NCBI RefSeq assembly: GCF_001571245.1
Contig: NZ_BCTK01000013.1
Coordinates: 186,001 to 250,000 of the forward strand
DNA: 64,000 bases
Direction of reading: 5' to 3'
From: Achromobacter piechaudii NBRC 102461
GTDB lineage: Bacteria > Pseudomonadota > Gammaproteobacteria > Burkholderiales > Burkholderiaceae_B
Shown: positions 33,977-41,393 of the stretch, in pieces
How positions within the stretch are numbered: the first letter of the stretch is position 1
Layout of the letters: every line of letters begins with the position of its first letter
The notes under the pieces: model-generated
Seen by the model: the letters and a program-made list of their open reading frames with translations, nothing else
Told to the model about the DNA's origin: nothing
Databases searched by the model: none
Position numbers and translations under genes: made by a program

Positions 33977-35548
33977 ATGGCTTTGAGGTTACCGGTTCGT
34001 TCAATCGCCAACATGGCTGGCAGGCTCAGCCGGCGGCAGCGACATCCTGGCCGCGCGACGCGATTTCGGGCCGCGGTGCTGTTCTTGGCATTGTGCTGCG
34101 CACCGATGGCTGTTTGGGCGCAAGACAGCCAGGACGATCGATTCAAGCAGGGTTATGCGGACTACAGCGCCGGCGACTACGGCAATGCGCGGGAAAAGTG
34201 GCGCCCCTTGGCCGAAGCTGGCCATGCCAAGGCCCAATATGGCTTGGGCCTCATGTACGCGAATGCGCAGGGTGGGGAAAAAGACGACGCGCTCGCAGTA
34301 TCGTGGCTGCGCCGTGCTGCCGAGCAGGGCGAAGCAGGCGCGCAGTTCAATCTGGGCGTCATGTATGCCAACGGCCGCGGCGTGCCGCAGGACGACGCGC
34401 TCGCCGCGCAATGGTGCGAGAAGGCCGCCGTCCAAGGCAATGCCGAAGCGCAAACCATGCTTGGCCAGATGTACGCTCGCGGCCACGGAGTGGCGCGCCG
34501 GGATGACCTGGCGTTGCAGTGGTGGCGCAAGGCCGCAGCGCAGGGCAATGCCGAAGCGCAATACCAACTGGGCGACCATTTTTTCGACGGTCCGTCCACG
34601 CAGCAGGATGGTGCCCAGGCCATGCACTGGTTCGCCTTGGCGGCGGCCCAAGGCCATGCAGAGGCGCAAAACAACCTGGGCGCCATCTACGCGCACGGAC
34701 TCGCCACGGCGCCGGATGCCGGTAAGGCGGTCGAGTGGTTTGGCCGCGCCGCAGAACAGGGGCTGGCCAAGGCGCAGAACAATCTCGGCGCGATGTATTT
34801 CACCGGCACCGGCGTTCCCCAGGACGATGCGCTCGCCGTGCAGTGGTGGCGCAAGGCCGCCGACCAGGGAAATGCCGCCGCGCAGGATCGGATGGGTGGG
34901 GCGTACCTTTCCGGCCGTGGCGTGCCCCAGGATGATTCGCAGGCGGCGCAGTGGCTGCGCAAGGCCGCGGATCAGGGCCATGCGCCAGCCCAGGACACGC
35001 TGGGCACGCTGTATCAGCAAGGGCGAGGCGTGCCGAAGGACGAGTCGCAAGCCGTGCAGTGGTTCCGCCGGGCGGCCGATCAAGGGCTTGAGACGGCGCA
35101 GTACAACCTGGCGCAGCAATACGACTTCGGGCGCGGCGTGCCGCGCAGTATTGCATCGGCTCGGGACTGGTACACGAAGGCCGCCGACCAGGGCTACCCA
35201 CGGGCACAGTTCAATCTTGCCGTGATGTATGCCAACGGCGACGACGTGGCGCAGGACGATGCAAAGGCCGTGCGCCTGATGCGCCAGGCGGCCACGCAGG
35301 GCCACCGCTTGGCGACGTTCAGCCTGGGGGTTATGTATGCCGAAGGACGCGGCGTGGCGCGCAACCTGGCGACCGCCTTCGCATTGATCAGCGTCGTTCC
35401 CTCGCCGGACGAGGAGATGATGCAGTATCGCGATAGGCTCGCCACCGACATGGCACCCTCCCAACGTGACCATGCGGTGCAACTTGTCAATAAGTTGCTC
35501 ACCACTGGGGTCACCGAAGAGACACTACGACGCGCGGATGGCCAGTGA
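33977..35548 (+). CDS. Secreted Sel1-repeat (SLR) protein
   Basis: A 523-residue protein with a signal peptide (AAVLFLALCCAPMAVWAQDS) followed by eleven tandem Sel1-like repeats of 36 residues. Each carries the pattern AxAQxxLGxMYAxGxGVxxD and WxRKAAxQG; the first is AKAQYGLGLMYANAQGG and the last RLATFSLGVMYAEGRGV. The C-terminal 80 residues are non-repetitive. SLR proteins scaffold protein complexes, and several protect against or assist secreted effectors. The ATG at 33977 has GGAG just upstream; the open frame extends to 33887 without a good start. Its neighbours suggest an effector/immunity locus. Confidence 0.9.
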   Translation: MALRLPVRSIANMAGRLSRRQRHPGRATRFRAAVLFLALCCAPMAVWAQDSQDDRFKQGYADYSAGDYGNAREKWRPLAEAGHAKAQYGLGLMYANAQGGEKDDALAVSWLRRAAEQGEAGAQFNLGVMYANGRGVPQDDALAAQWCEKAAVQGNAEAQTMLGQMYARGHGVARRDDLALQWWRKAAAQGNAEAQYQLGDHFFDGPSTQQDGAQAMHWFALAAAQGHAEAQNNLGAIYAHGLATAPDAGKAVEWFGRAAEQGLAKAQNNLGAMYFTGTGVPQDDALAVQWWRKAADQGNAAAQDRMGGAYLSGRGVPQDDSQAAQWLRKAADQGHAPAQDTLGTLYQQGRGVPKDESQAVQWFRRAADQGLETAQYNLAQQYDFGRGVPRSIASARDWYTKAADQGYPRAQFNLAVMYANGDDVAQDDAKAVRLMRQAATQGHRLATFSLGVMYAEGRGVARNLATAFALISVVPSPDEEMMQYRDRLATDMAPSQRDHAVQLVNKLLTTGVTEETLRRADGQ

Positions 35549-35748
35549 CTTCGACACGGCGCTGATCGCATCGAATTGGCAAGCTCGGTCTGGCTTTGCC
35601 GCAATTGCAATACGGCGCGGGCGCGCCGGGCTTTTGCGTGCGCCGCCGTCAGCAGCCGCTCGGAATCATCGGCAGCTACCGGGCGACAGAAAGCACGCGG
35701 CCCTTCCCAGCTAAGTGCCGCCAGGGGGGCGTATTGGCGGAAACGATC

Positions 35749-36108
35749 CTACCGGCAAGCGAAAGACTGATGGAGTGCCTCGCTTACCAGCGGGCCGGCA
35801 TTTCCCGCGAGACGGCTGGTCGGCAGCTTGGACAAGTAGCTGTACACCCTGTCCTTCAATTCGTGAGGAAGGACGCCTGTGGGGGTGCACCAGACCGTGC
35901 CCTGTGTCTGGTCGGCGATGCCGACGACGTAGGCCTGCGCATAGGAGGAAGCAAATTGGCGGCGAAGCGATGCATCTCGGATCTCTGAGGGCATCCGGCC
36001 TTCAAGGGCCGCGGCCAGCTCGACGCCTGTAAAGTGCCAGGTCCTGGTTCCTTGCGCCTGACAGACCGCGCAAGCGGACAGCATGATAACCAGTGGCAGT
36101 AATCGCAT
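35749..36108 (-). CDS. Rap1a/Tai-family immunity-like protein
   Basis: A 119-residue exported protein: signal MRLLPLVIMLSACAVCQAQG, then FTGVELAAALEGRMPSEIRD, SYAQAYVVGIADQTQG and the hallmark WCTPTGVLPHELKDRVYSYL with a C-terminal LVSEALHQSFAC. The two-cysteine pattern and length match the Rap1a/Tai family, periplasmic immunity proteins against type VI amidase effectors. No effector gene is adjacent, so it is an orphan. The signal region also contains LSAC, which could make it a lipoprotein. Confidence 0.8.
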   Translation of the reverse strand: MRLLPLVIMLSACAVCQAQGTRTWHFTGVELAAALEGRMPSEIRDASLRRQFASSYAQAYVVGIADQTQGTVWCTPTGVLPHELKDRVYSYLSKLPTSRLAGNAGPLVSEALHQSFACR

Positions 36109-36186
36109 TGGAGTTTTTACCTCTCTGGCCCGCCTGGCGGCCCTGTCGTGTGCACTCTGTTGTCCCTGCTTGACGCAGGTCTGGTC

Positions 36187-36807
36187 TCAAAGATGGTCGA
36201 GTTGATTGCGCGGGTGGAACTCCGGATCCTCTTTGCCTTCCAGCATCGCGTCCACCATGGCCTCGAATGCGCGAGCGGCTTGGCCGAGTTCTTCGGACGC
36301 CAGGAATATGGAGCTGCCGTTTCCGGCGAGGTTCAGCGCAGCCACCGTTTCTCGTTCGTCTTCCTCGCCCCAGAGATAGTCGTGAACCACTGCAAGGCCA
36401 CGACCATCCGCCTCGAAAAAATCGGCCGCTCCGCGCGCTATCGAAAAAAAAACGATGAGGTCGTAGAGGTTTTCGGAATAGGTCAGCGAGCCTGCGACGA
36501 AGCACGTTCCTGTACGATCATAGGCCGCAACTTTGATGTTCTCGGCCTCCGCGGATTTCAGGATGGCCCCCAGCGCCGCGCGGTTGTCCGGATGGCGAGC
36601 CAGCATGGCGTCGCATTCCGAAATGAGCCTGCCCAGATCCTGACTGCTGGAGGCAGCCAGATCCTTGCCTTCGGAGAGATACCACTGGCCGCCGATGGAA
36701 CGCCAGTCCGACCATCTTGATGCCGCCGGCGCCGGGGCAGCGAGCCATCTGGCAAGATTCTCGCGGGACATCTGGAGGTTGAGAAAGGCAGAATAGGGTT
36801 CGGACAT
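36187..36807 (-). CDS. Hypothetical protein in effector/immunity cluster
   Basis: A 206-residue soluble acidic protein, MSEPYSAFLNLQMSRENLAR at the start, with GQWYLSEGKDLAASSSQDLG and a C-terminal helical AARAFEAMVDAMLEGKEDPE. No domain is recognised and no signal peptide is seen. It lies 78 bp upstream of the Rap1a-like gene on the same strand and may be co-transcribed with it. An immunity role is inferred from context only. Confidence 0.65.
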   Translation of the reverse strand: MSEPYSAFLNLQMSRENLARWLAAPAPAASRWSDWRSIGGQWYLSEGKDLAASSSQDLGRLISECDAMLARHPDNRAALGAILKSAEAENIKVAAYDRTGTCFVAGSLTYSENLYDLIVFFSIARGAADFFEADGRGLAVVHDYLWGEEDERETVAALNLAGNGSSIFLASEELGQAARAFEAMVDAMLEGKEDPEFHPRNQLDHL

Positions 36808-37210
36808 GGTAGCCGTCGACTCTCAGGTTCTGATCAACGTTGCTTTTACCAAATAAGGGCTGTCAGGCCAACTCTCGACAAGATCCGTTCAGTTGAGAGG
36901 CCGGTAGCGAGCAGATAGCTGCGACTTTGGAAGGGGTCAAAGCAATGAACCTTCCGACGAACGGCGCATGATGGCCGGGAGCCGTCTATGACAAAGGCCG
37001 CTCCCGCCCCAAAGCGGACGTTAGCGTTGCACGAGAGTGGTCACTAAAAACGGCGCGAGTCCCGCGGGTTTATCACTGACCGTGGCCGCATCGCATTCCT
37101 ACTTCTGGCAATCGCTAAAAGTAGAGGGATTACAACAGCCTAATCGCAAATACTGGTTTTCAATATTGAAACTAACGTTTACATTGGCAATTTCAACGAC
37201 AAGAATCCCC
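36808..37210. other. Gap between divergent hypothetical genes
   Basis: No gene supported. An open frame from 37037 leads into the next gene, but its first 58 codons lack a usable start signal. The sequence becomes AT-rich after about 37120, where the defence-type genes begin, and the segment around 36960-37040 has dispersed-repeat-like composition. Confidence 0.35.
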
Positions 37211-38038
37211 ATGACTGAAGTGCATATTCATCTTCGCTTTGAAGGCGGAGAGGCGGACTCGGGCCGCTTGCCACTTTATGACGCAGGACAATCTCTTGAG
37301 GGAACTGCCCGAACGGTAAATATCATCGCGCACTCGTTCGCCAACAACCAAGTGTTGCGTACGCGTGCAGCTACTGCCGAGGGCGTACAGGCCTATGTGC
37401 ATGCGCCAAAGAAAGGGTGCTTTGAGGAGAGAATCGATCTAGTCTTCTCAGATCTAGTCACCGAGAAGATCGGGTCTAGCGTGATCACTGGCCACTTTTG
37501 GGACTACTTTGTATTCTGCCTAGCATCTGCAACGGGACAAGAGTACGAACCGCAAACTCCTTACTTGCGTAAGATTCTCGACGGCACCGATGCATTCGTG
37601 GATGCTGTCGCTCAGAGTGTGGAAAGTCCCCTTGCTCAGATGCAGAGACCCGTCGGAATGCAAGATGGAATGACTCTGAACATTGCTCGCGACCGAGTCG
37701 GAGACCTCATTCAGTTCGACAAGTCAACCTATGAACACGTTGCTGTACAGAACACGTCGAAGACAGATGAATACTTCATCGGAAACGTGACGAAGCTAAA
37801 TGGGATATCCGGCGTGGGAAGAGCTTATTTGCGAGAGTTCGGTGAAACCGTTCCGTTCCTCGTTAATAAGCGAGATAAGAATCAGCGCACCGTTCAAGCT
37901 GCCGGCGCTTCGCTCCACGAATATCTCAGTGACCCAGACAACGACGTGGGTGGAGAGCGCACGTTCCGCGCTCGCCGTGTTCACTCCGCTCATGGACGTC
38001 TGATCCGCCTGCTTGTAGACGAAATCAACGTTAACTGA
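37211..38038 (+). CDS. Hypothetical protein (DUF7946-like), first gene of a two-gene unit
   Basis: A 275-residue soluble protein starting TEVHIHLRFEGGEADSGRLP, then LYDAGQSLEGTARTVNIIAH, AYVHAPKKGCFEERIDLVFS and a C-terminal part with ISGVGRAYLREFGETVPFLV. The first half resembles a family I recall as DUF7946 and the second a small beta domain; this is from memory. Codon use and GC are well below those of the catabolic genes, which suggests transfer. The stop is 10 bp before the next gene, a membrane-anchored protein, and the pair lies next to defence genes. Confidence 0.65.
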   Translation: MTEVHIHLRFEGGEADSGRLPLYDAGQSLEGTARTVNIIAHSFANNQVLRTRAATAEGVQAYVHAPKKGCFEERIDLVFSDLVTEKIGSSVITGHFWDYFVFCLASATGQEYEPQTPYLRKILDGTDAFVDAVAQSVESPLAQMQRPVGMQDGMTLNIARDRVGDLIQFDKSTYEHVAVQNTSKTDEYFIGNVTKLNGISGVGRAYLREFGETVPFLVNKRDKNQRTVQAAGASLHEYLSDPDNDVGGERTFRARRVHSAHGRLIRLLVDEINVN

Positions 38039-38048
38039 GCTGGTCTCA

Positions 38049-38642
38049 ATGGACAGATATTGTGCGGCGGTCAAGATACCGCTTGTAGACCGTTGTATGC
38101 CGATGGCTGACTGGTCAAGCCTGTGGTCCAGCTTGGGGACGCTCGGTACACTCGTGTTCGGGACGATAGGCGCTGTTGCTGCGATCCTGGGCGTACACAA
38201 GGTGCTTATCGAGCTACGCAACCTCAAGGAACAGAAAGTGCGCGAGTCAGGAATTCGTGCTGAAGAATTAGCTCTCAAGCGAACTCAATTTTTTTTGGCT
38301 CAGCACAGACGACTTTTCGAAGATCCAGACCTAGCCAGCGTCTTGCAACATCTGGATGGCGACGGAGACGCGCTGGCCACCCCAGAGATGGCGGACAAGA
38401 ATCGAAAGTTTCTTACCTTCATCGAAGAAATAGCTTTATTGGTGAACTCTAGCCAAATCAAGCCGGAAGTGGCCTTTTACATGTTCGGGTGGTATGCACG
38501 ATGCGCTAGAAATGGATCCAACTTCAACGAAAATATAGACACTAGTGAAGCGCACTGGGCGATATTTCAAGCGTTTGCAGACGACTCCGCAGCCTACGCT
38601 GAGAAGAATCCACAGGGCCCTCAAAACCCTTTGACGCTATAA
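38049..38642 (+). CDS. Hypothetical single-pass membrane protein, second gene of the unit
   Basis: A 197-residue protein with one transmembrane helix (LGTLVFGTIGAVAAILGVHK, about residues 31-50) followed by a charged coiled segment (LIELRNLKEQKVRESGIRAE) and a helical cytoplasmic domain containing FLTFIEEIALLVNSSQIKPE and FYMFGWYARCARNG. This layout resembles DUF4760-like proteins. An alternative start is at 38097. It follows the preceding gene by 10 bp. A membrane effector role in a two-gene defence unit is a hypothesis. Confidence 0.65.
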   Translation: MDRYCAAVKIPLVDRCMPMADWSSLWSSLGTLGTLVFGTIGAVAAILGVHKVLIELRNLKEQKVRESGIRAEELALKRTQFFLAQHRRLFEDPDLASVLQHLDGDGDALATPEMADKNRKFLTFIEEIALLVNSSQIKPEVAFYMFGWYARCARNGSNFNENIDTSEAHWAIFQAFADDSAAYAEKNPQGPQNPLTL

Positions 38643-38837
38643 CAACCAGTTGGGGCACGCCAAGCGACTGACCGACGCCTATCTATCTGCTAGCGCCTCG
38701 CACACCGCCACGTCGAATCGGGTCAGCGTGGCCTTTTAATCAACGAGACTTATGTGTACTTGACCTTCTCGTGAGGGCATGGTCCGTTTATCACTCCCCT
38801 GAATGATGCTTCTCACCACGCGACAGCCGTGATTCGT

Positions 38838-38891
38838 TTTCACTGTTATGGCCTATTTCAACGAGTGTTGAAATAGGCCATAACAGTGAAA
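38838..38891. repeat. 25-bp perfect inverted repeat with a 4-base loop
   Basis: Bases 38838-38862 and 38867-38891 are exact reverse complements, separated by GAGT. The stem starts with TTTCACTGTT and contains GGCC near its middle. It begins 1 base after the stop codon of the decayed reverse transcriptase on the minus strand. No U-tract follows in either direction, so it is not a standard intrinsic terminator. Candidates are a structured RNA linked to the reverse transcriptase, a compact mobile element, or an unusual terminator. The flanks 38643-38837 hold nothing else I can identify. Confidence 0.9.
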
Positions 38892-38892
38892 T

Positions 38893-39489
38893 TCAGACAT
38901 CGTCGGATTTGCTAGCGGACACCTCGGCAGCTTGTAGGGCCTGTCCTTTGCTAAGTTCGCCCTTCATCTTGGCACCGAGCGCAGAATGGAACCGGGTAAC
39001 TTTCCGATCTTCCCCCGCGCGCTGTGGATGGCGCTTGCCTCGGCAGGCTCGGTTGAAGCGAGAGCAAATACTGCTTGGTGCACCTGAGCTCGGATGCGAC
39101 GCCGCTCAATCGCTGACAGAACTGGATGTTCATTGGTGACCAAGCTGTTGACTATCATCGGAACGCTTCACGGTAAACCCGTGGCGCTGAATGAAGCCGA
39201 TCGCCGTCCTTGTACTGCGGGTAATTTCGTCCTGGGCAACGGGAGTTTGCTTCGAGAGGGTGATGTCGTCCGTCAGCCTCGAGTAATTCCAGCCCCGCAC
39301 TTGAAGAGCCCGCACTAAGTCGTATTCGCTCTCCCGCAGTACCAGGTTAGCTAGGCAGCTGCTGGTCGGAGCGCCTTGTGGAAGGAAGCAGTCCTTCGTA
39401 GTCAGCTTGATGAGCAACTCGGCTACCTGTCTAGGGAACCAGAAAACACCACTGCCCTCTTGGCCCAAACAACTGATGATGGATCGACA
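38893..39489 (-). pseudogene. Decayed retron-like reverse transcriptase (N-terminally truncated, frameshifted)
   Basis: Three frames on the minus strand join into the C-terminal half of a retron-type reverse transcriptase. An upstream trace reads VSIHHQLFG; then FPRQVAELLIKLTTKDCFLP with QGAPTSSCLANLVLRESE and the polymerase motif YSRLTDDITLS (LTDD where YADD is usual), then HGFTVKRSDD. After a shift near 39150: NSLVTNEHPVLSAIERRRIR and AQVHQ. After another shift near 38990: VTRFHSALGAKMKGELSKGQ, ending with TGA at 38893-38895. The first two-thirds of the palm and fingers are missing. The locus cannot make an active enzyme as it stands. Confidence 0.75.
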
Positions 39490-40299
39490 CTAAGATAAGG
39501 CGTGCCAGTTCGGAACTCTTGGAGCGAACCCGAAGAGCGGCGTAGCCCCAGAACCTTGCGTGAACAAGAGAATGTCGAACAGACGCCCTGGCTCGTCGAC
39601 CAACCAGGGATAATGGCTATCAGCGGCCGCGCCTGTTAGCAAGGCCCTATTTGCGGCAAAACATTCACCGAGATAGAAGGGCAACCGCGTCAGCTTCCGC
39701 GCTCTGAGGCTGCCCATGTCGGCTGGCAGCAAGAACTGAGTAGCGGTGGTGCCGACGAAGCCGGCGCTCGACAGCCCTCGGCGAACTTGACTGTCCAACG
39801 CCGGCATAAAGCCGGTCAGCAGAAGGAGCACTTTCATTGGATATGTAACGTTCGTATTTCCAATGAGAAGTAGGGCTGACATGTTGGACAGGACGGAAAG
39901 CAGACGCGTATCAAATTCTGTGCAATGTGCTTCGGCAGCCAAGCCTCCAATCATGCGGGCGTGACCGTCGACTACTGTTAGCGTTGCAAGTGCTCCGCCC
40001 GTGAATCCAACAAGAGACGCATGAAACGTAGGGTTCAGCAAGGTCGCTATCAAAGCTGGCAATTCCTGGACACCTGGGGCCTTTCTGCTGCCAGCCCCCC
40101 AGTTAATGAGGACGGTTCTCAGCGCGCGTGCCAATAGCGCCGCGTTTGCTTTAGTCGGTGCTGCCAGGTATGGCTTCGCCAATCCATTTACCAAGTGATA
40201 ATCATGGTGGTATCCAGCATTGAACGAATTAATGGCGGTGACGATGGCCGCGTGGGGTGCAACAACAGTTAGTGGCATCGCTTCCAGTTCCCTACACAT
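39490..40299 (-). CDS. Hypothetical protein upstream of the reverse transcriptase remnant
   Basis: A 269-residue protein with no domain I recognise. Notable conserved-looking segments: INSFNAGYHHDYHLVNGLAK, ALRTVLINWGAGSRKAPGVQ, LLIGNTNVTYPMKVLLLLTG, and a C-terminal FYLGECFAANRALL and DEPGRLFDILLFTQGSG. The regular helical pattern suggests a real, folded protein. A start at 40278 (MPLTVV) is also possible. It ends where the reverse-transcriptase remnant begins, so either it was the partner gene or its insertion/deletion junction truncated that gene. Function unknown. Confidence 0.65.
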   Translation of the reverse strand: MCRELEAMPLTVVAPHAAIVTAINSFNAGYHHDYHLVNGLAKPYLAAPTKANAALLARALRTVLINWGAGSRKAPGVQELPALIATLLNPTFHASLVGFTGGALATLTVVDGHARMIGGLAAEAHCTEFDTRLLSVLSNMSALLLIGNTNVTYPMKVLLLLTGFMPALDSQVRRGLSSAGFVGTTATQFLLPADMGSLRARKLTRLPFYLGECFAANRALLTGAAADSHYPWLVDEPGRLFDILLFTQGSGATPLFGFAPRVPNWHALS

Positions 40300-40383
40300 G
40301 CCCTTTGAACTCTTTTGAGAATTGCTGCCATAGCTCTACGTGTTCCCCACATTTGCGCGCTACTTGAATTGTGAGACCTCCAC

Positions 40384-40397
40384 GTGTCTACGAAAGC
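40384..40397. repeat. Short repeat, copy 1 (GTGTCTACGAAAGC)
   Basis: The 14-mer GTGTCTACGAAAGC at 40384-40397 recurs exactly at 47977-47990; a similar CGAAAACCGGGGCGATTCAG is at about 45258. In both exact copies the next bases are a diverged CGATTCA/TGATTCA. They look like vestiges of insertion-sequence ends or a small mobile repeat in the same orientation. Confidence 0.4.
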
Positions 40398-40469
40398 CCG
40401 GGCGATTCACACATCCCACTCTTGTGACCGTTATTTTTAAATGGGGAGTCAGAGTCGTAGACTACCCCA

Positions 40470-40715
40470 TCACTTCAATGAAACAACGATGCCAATCACA
40501 GCCAAGGCAGTTCCCGTGATCCACTGCCAGTGCTCCAGCCAGAAAGCAGCTAGCAACTTAATTGCCTTTACAAGCGGGGGCTGCTTGTAATGTCCTGGTC
40601 CAATAAAGACTACGTGACTGTCCGGATCATTTGGAGGTGGAGGCACGTAGGTGCCTTGGTACCATTCTCGCACGCGCTGTCTAATGCTCTTCTTGACGTT
40701 CAGGTGCCTGTTCAT
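40470..40715 (-). CDS. Small single-pass membrane protein
   Basis: An 81-residue protein: a basic N-terminus (KKSIRQRVREWYQGTYVPPP), a NDPDSHVVFIGPGHYKQPPL middle and one C-terminal transmembrane helix (ITGTALAVIGIVVSLK). Small proteins of this layout are common in genomic islands of Proteobacteria, with no known function. It lies about 120 bp after the SLATT gene on the same strand. A decayed second copy of its C-terminus is present near 44735-44790. Confidence 0.65.
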   Translation of the reverse strand: MNRHLNVKKSIRQRVREWYQGTYVPPPPNDPDSHVVFIGPGHYKQPPLVKAIKLLAAFWLEHWQWITGTALAVIGIVVSLK

Positions 40716-40836
40716 GTTGAGAGTGGACTGGAGGGAGCTCTATGTAGACACTCAAGTAGCGTCGCCCGGCCTTGTTGTGCGAGGAAAGAACCCTTAGCTT
40801 TTCCAACTAGCAAACGCAGAGTTATTCGGTTCACCA

Positions 40837-41391
40837 TCACGGCCGAGAAGTTTTTCGGAGCTGCTTAGGTAAGAGGTGGTCAAGTTCTGAGTCGCTGAAG
40901 AAAAGCTCTTCCTGATGCTTGAGCGCGTTCTGCGCCGCGACGTAGGCTTTCGCATCCGTTCGGGGCGCGCTGCGGTAAATCTGCTCAAGCTCCTCGTTCA
41001 TCGAGTCTCGTGCCGCAGCCGCTGCGTCGATCGAACCGCCCCGGGCAAGATCGACCAGGACGCTGAGTAGACGCTCTCGAACCCCCCATAATTTGGAAGC
41101 AGTCACAGTGTGCTTCTGCGCTTGCTCACCCAAGCTGGCCTCCTTGAAATACAGCAATAGCCCCAGTAGCACGGTTGAAAGCAGCGCACCCGCAATCGTC
41201 CCGGCCTTGCTATCTCCGAGCGCTGCAATCACAAGGCTCCCAGACGAAATTGCGGACAGAGCGATCTCAATCCGCTTGATGAGCTTATAGCGAGCGATAT
41301 ACCCGTCCGCCATTTTTTCGTGCGTCTTGTGCGTGTAGGCAACGCGTCCATACATTTCGCGAAGCTGCCCTTCTAAAGTGTCGTTCATCAT
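40837..41391 (-). CDS. SLATT-domain 2TM protein, CBASS effector
   Basis: A 184-residue protein. An N-terminal helix (LREMYGRVAYTHKTHEKMAD) leads to two transmembrane helices (IEIALSAISSGSLVIAAL and AGTIAGALLSTVLLGLLLYF), followed by a cytoplasmic helical domain (KLWGVRERLLSVLVDLARGG). This is the SLATT layout, the 2TM pore-forming effector that pairs with nucleotide-second-messenger enzymes. The start is ATG 41391, 2 bases after the CD-NTase stop; a GTG at 41397 would overlap it. Membrane disruption upon cyclic-nucleotide binding is the known role of the family. Confidence 0.85.
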   Translation of the reverse strand: MMNDTLEGQLREMYGRVAYTHKTHEKMADGYIARYKLIKRIEIALSAISSGSLVIAALGDSKAGTIAGALLSTVLLGLLLYFKEASLGEQAQKHTVTASKLWGVRERLLSVLVDLARGGSIDAAAAARDSMNEELEQIYRSAPRTDAKAYVAAQNALKHQEELFFSDSELDHLLPKQLRKTSRP

Positions 41392-41393
41392 GG

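Noticed and set aside
35596-35988. Plus-strand frame opposite the Rap1a-like gene
   Set aside because: The minus-strand protein has a signal peptide and the Rap1a/Tai motifs; the plus frame has none.
38838-39489. Functional retron
   Set aside because: The reverse transcriptase lacks its N-terminal half and needs at least two frame changes; no msr-like region could be shown, so only a remnant is claimed.
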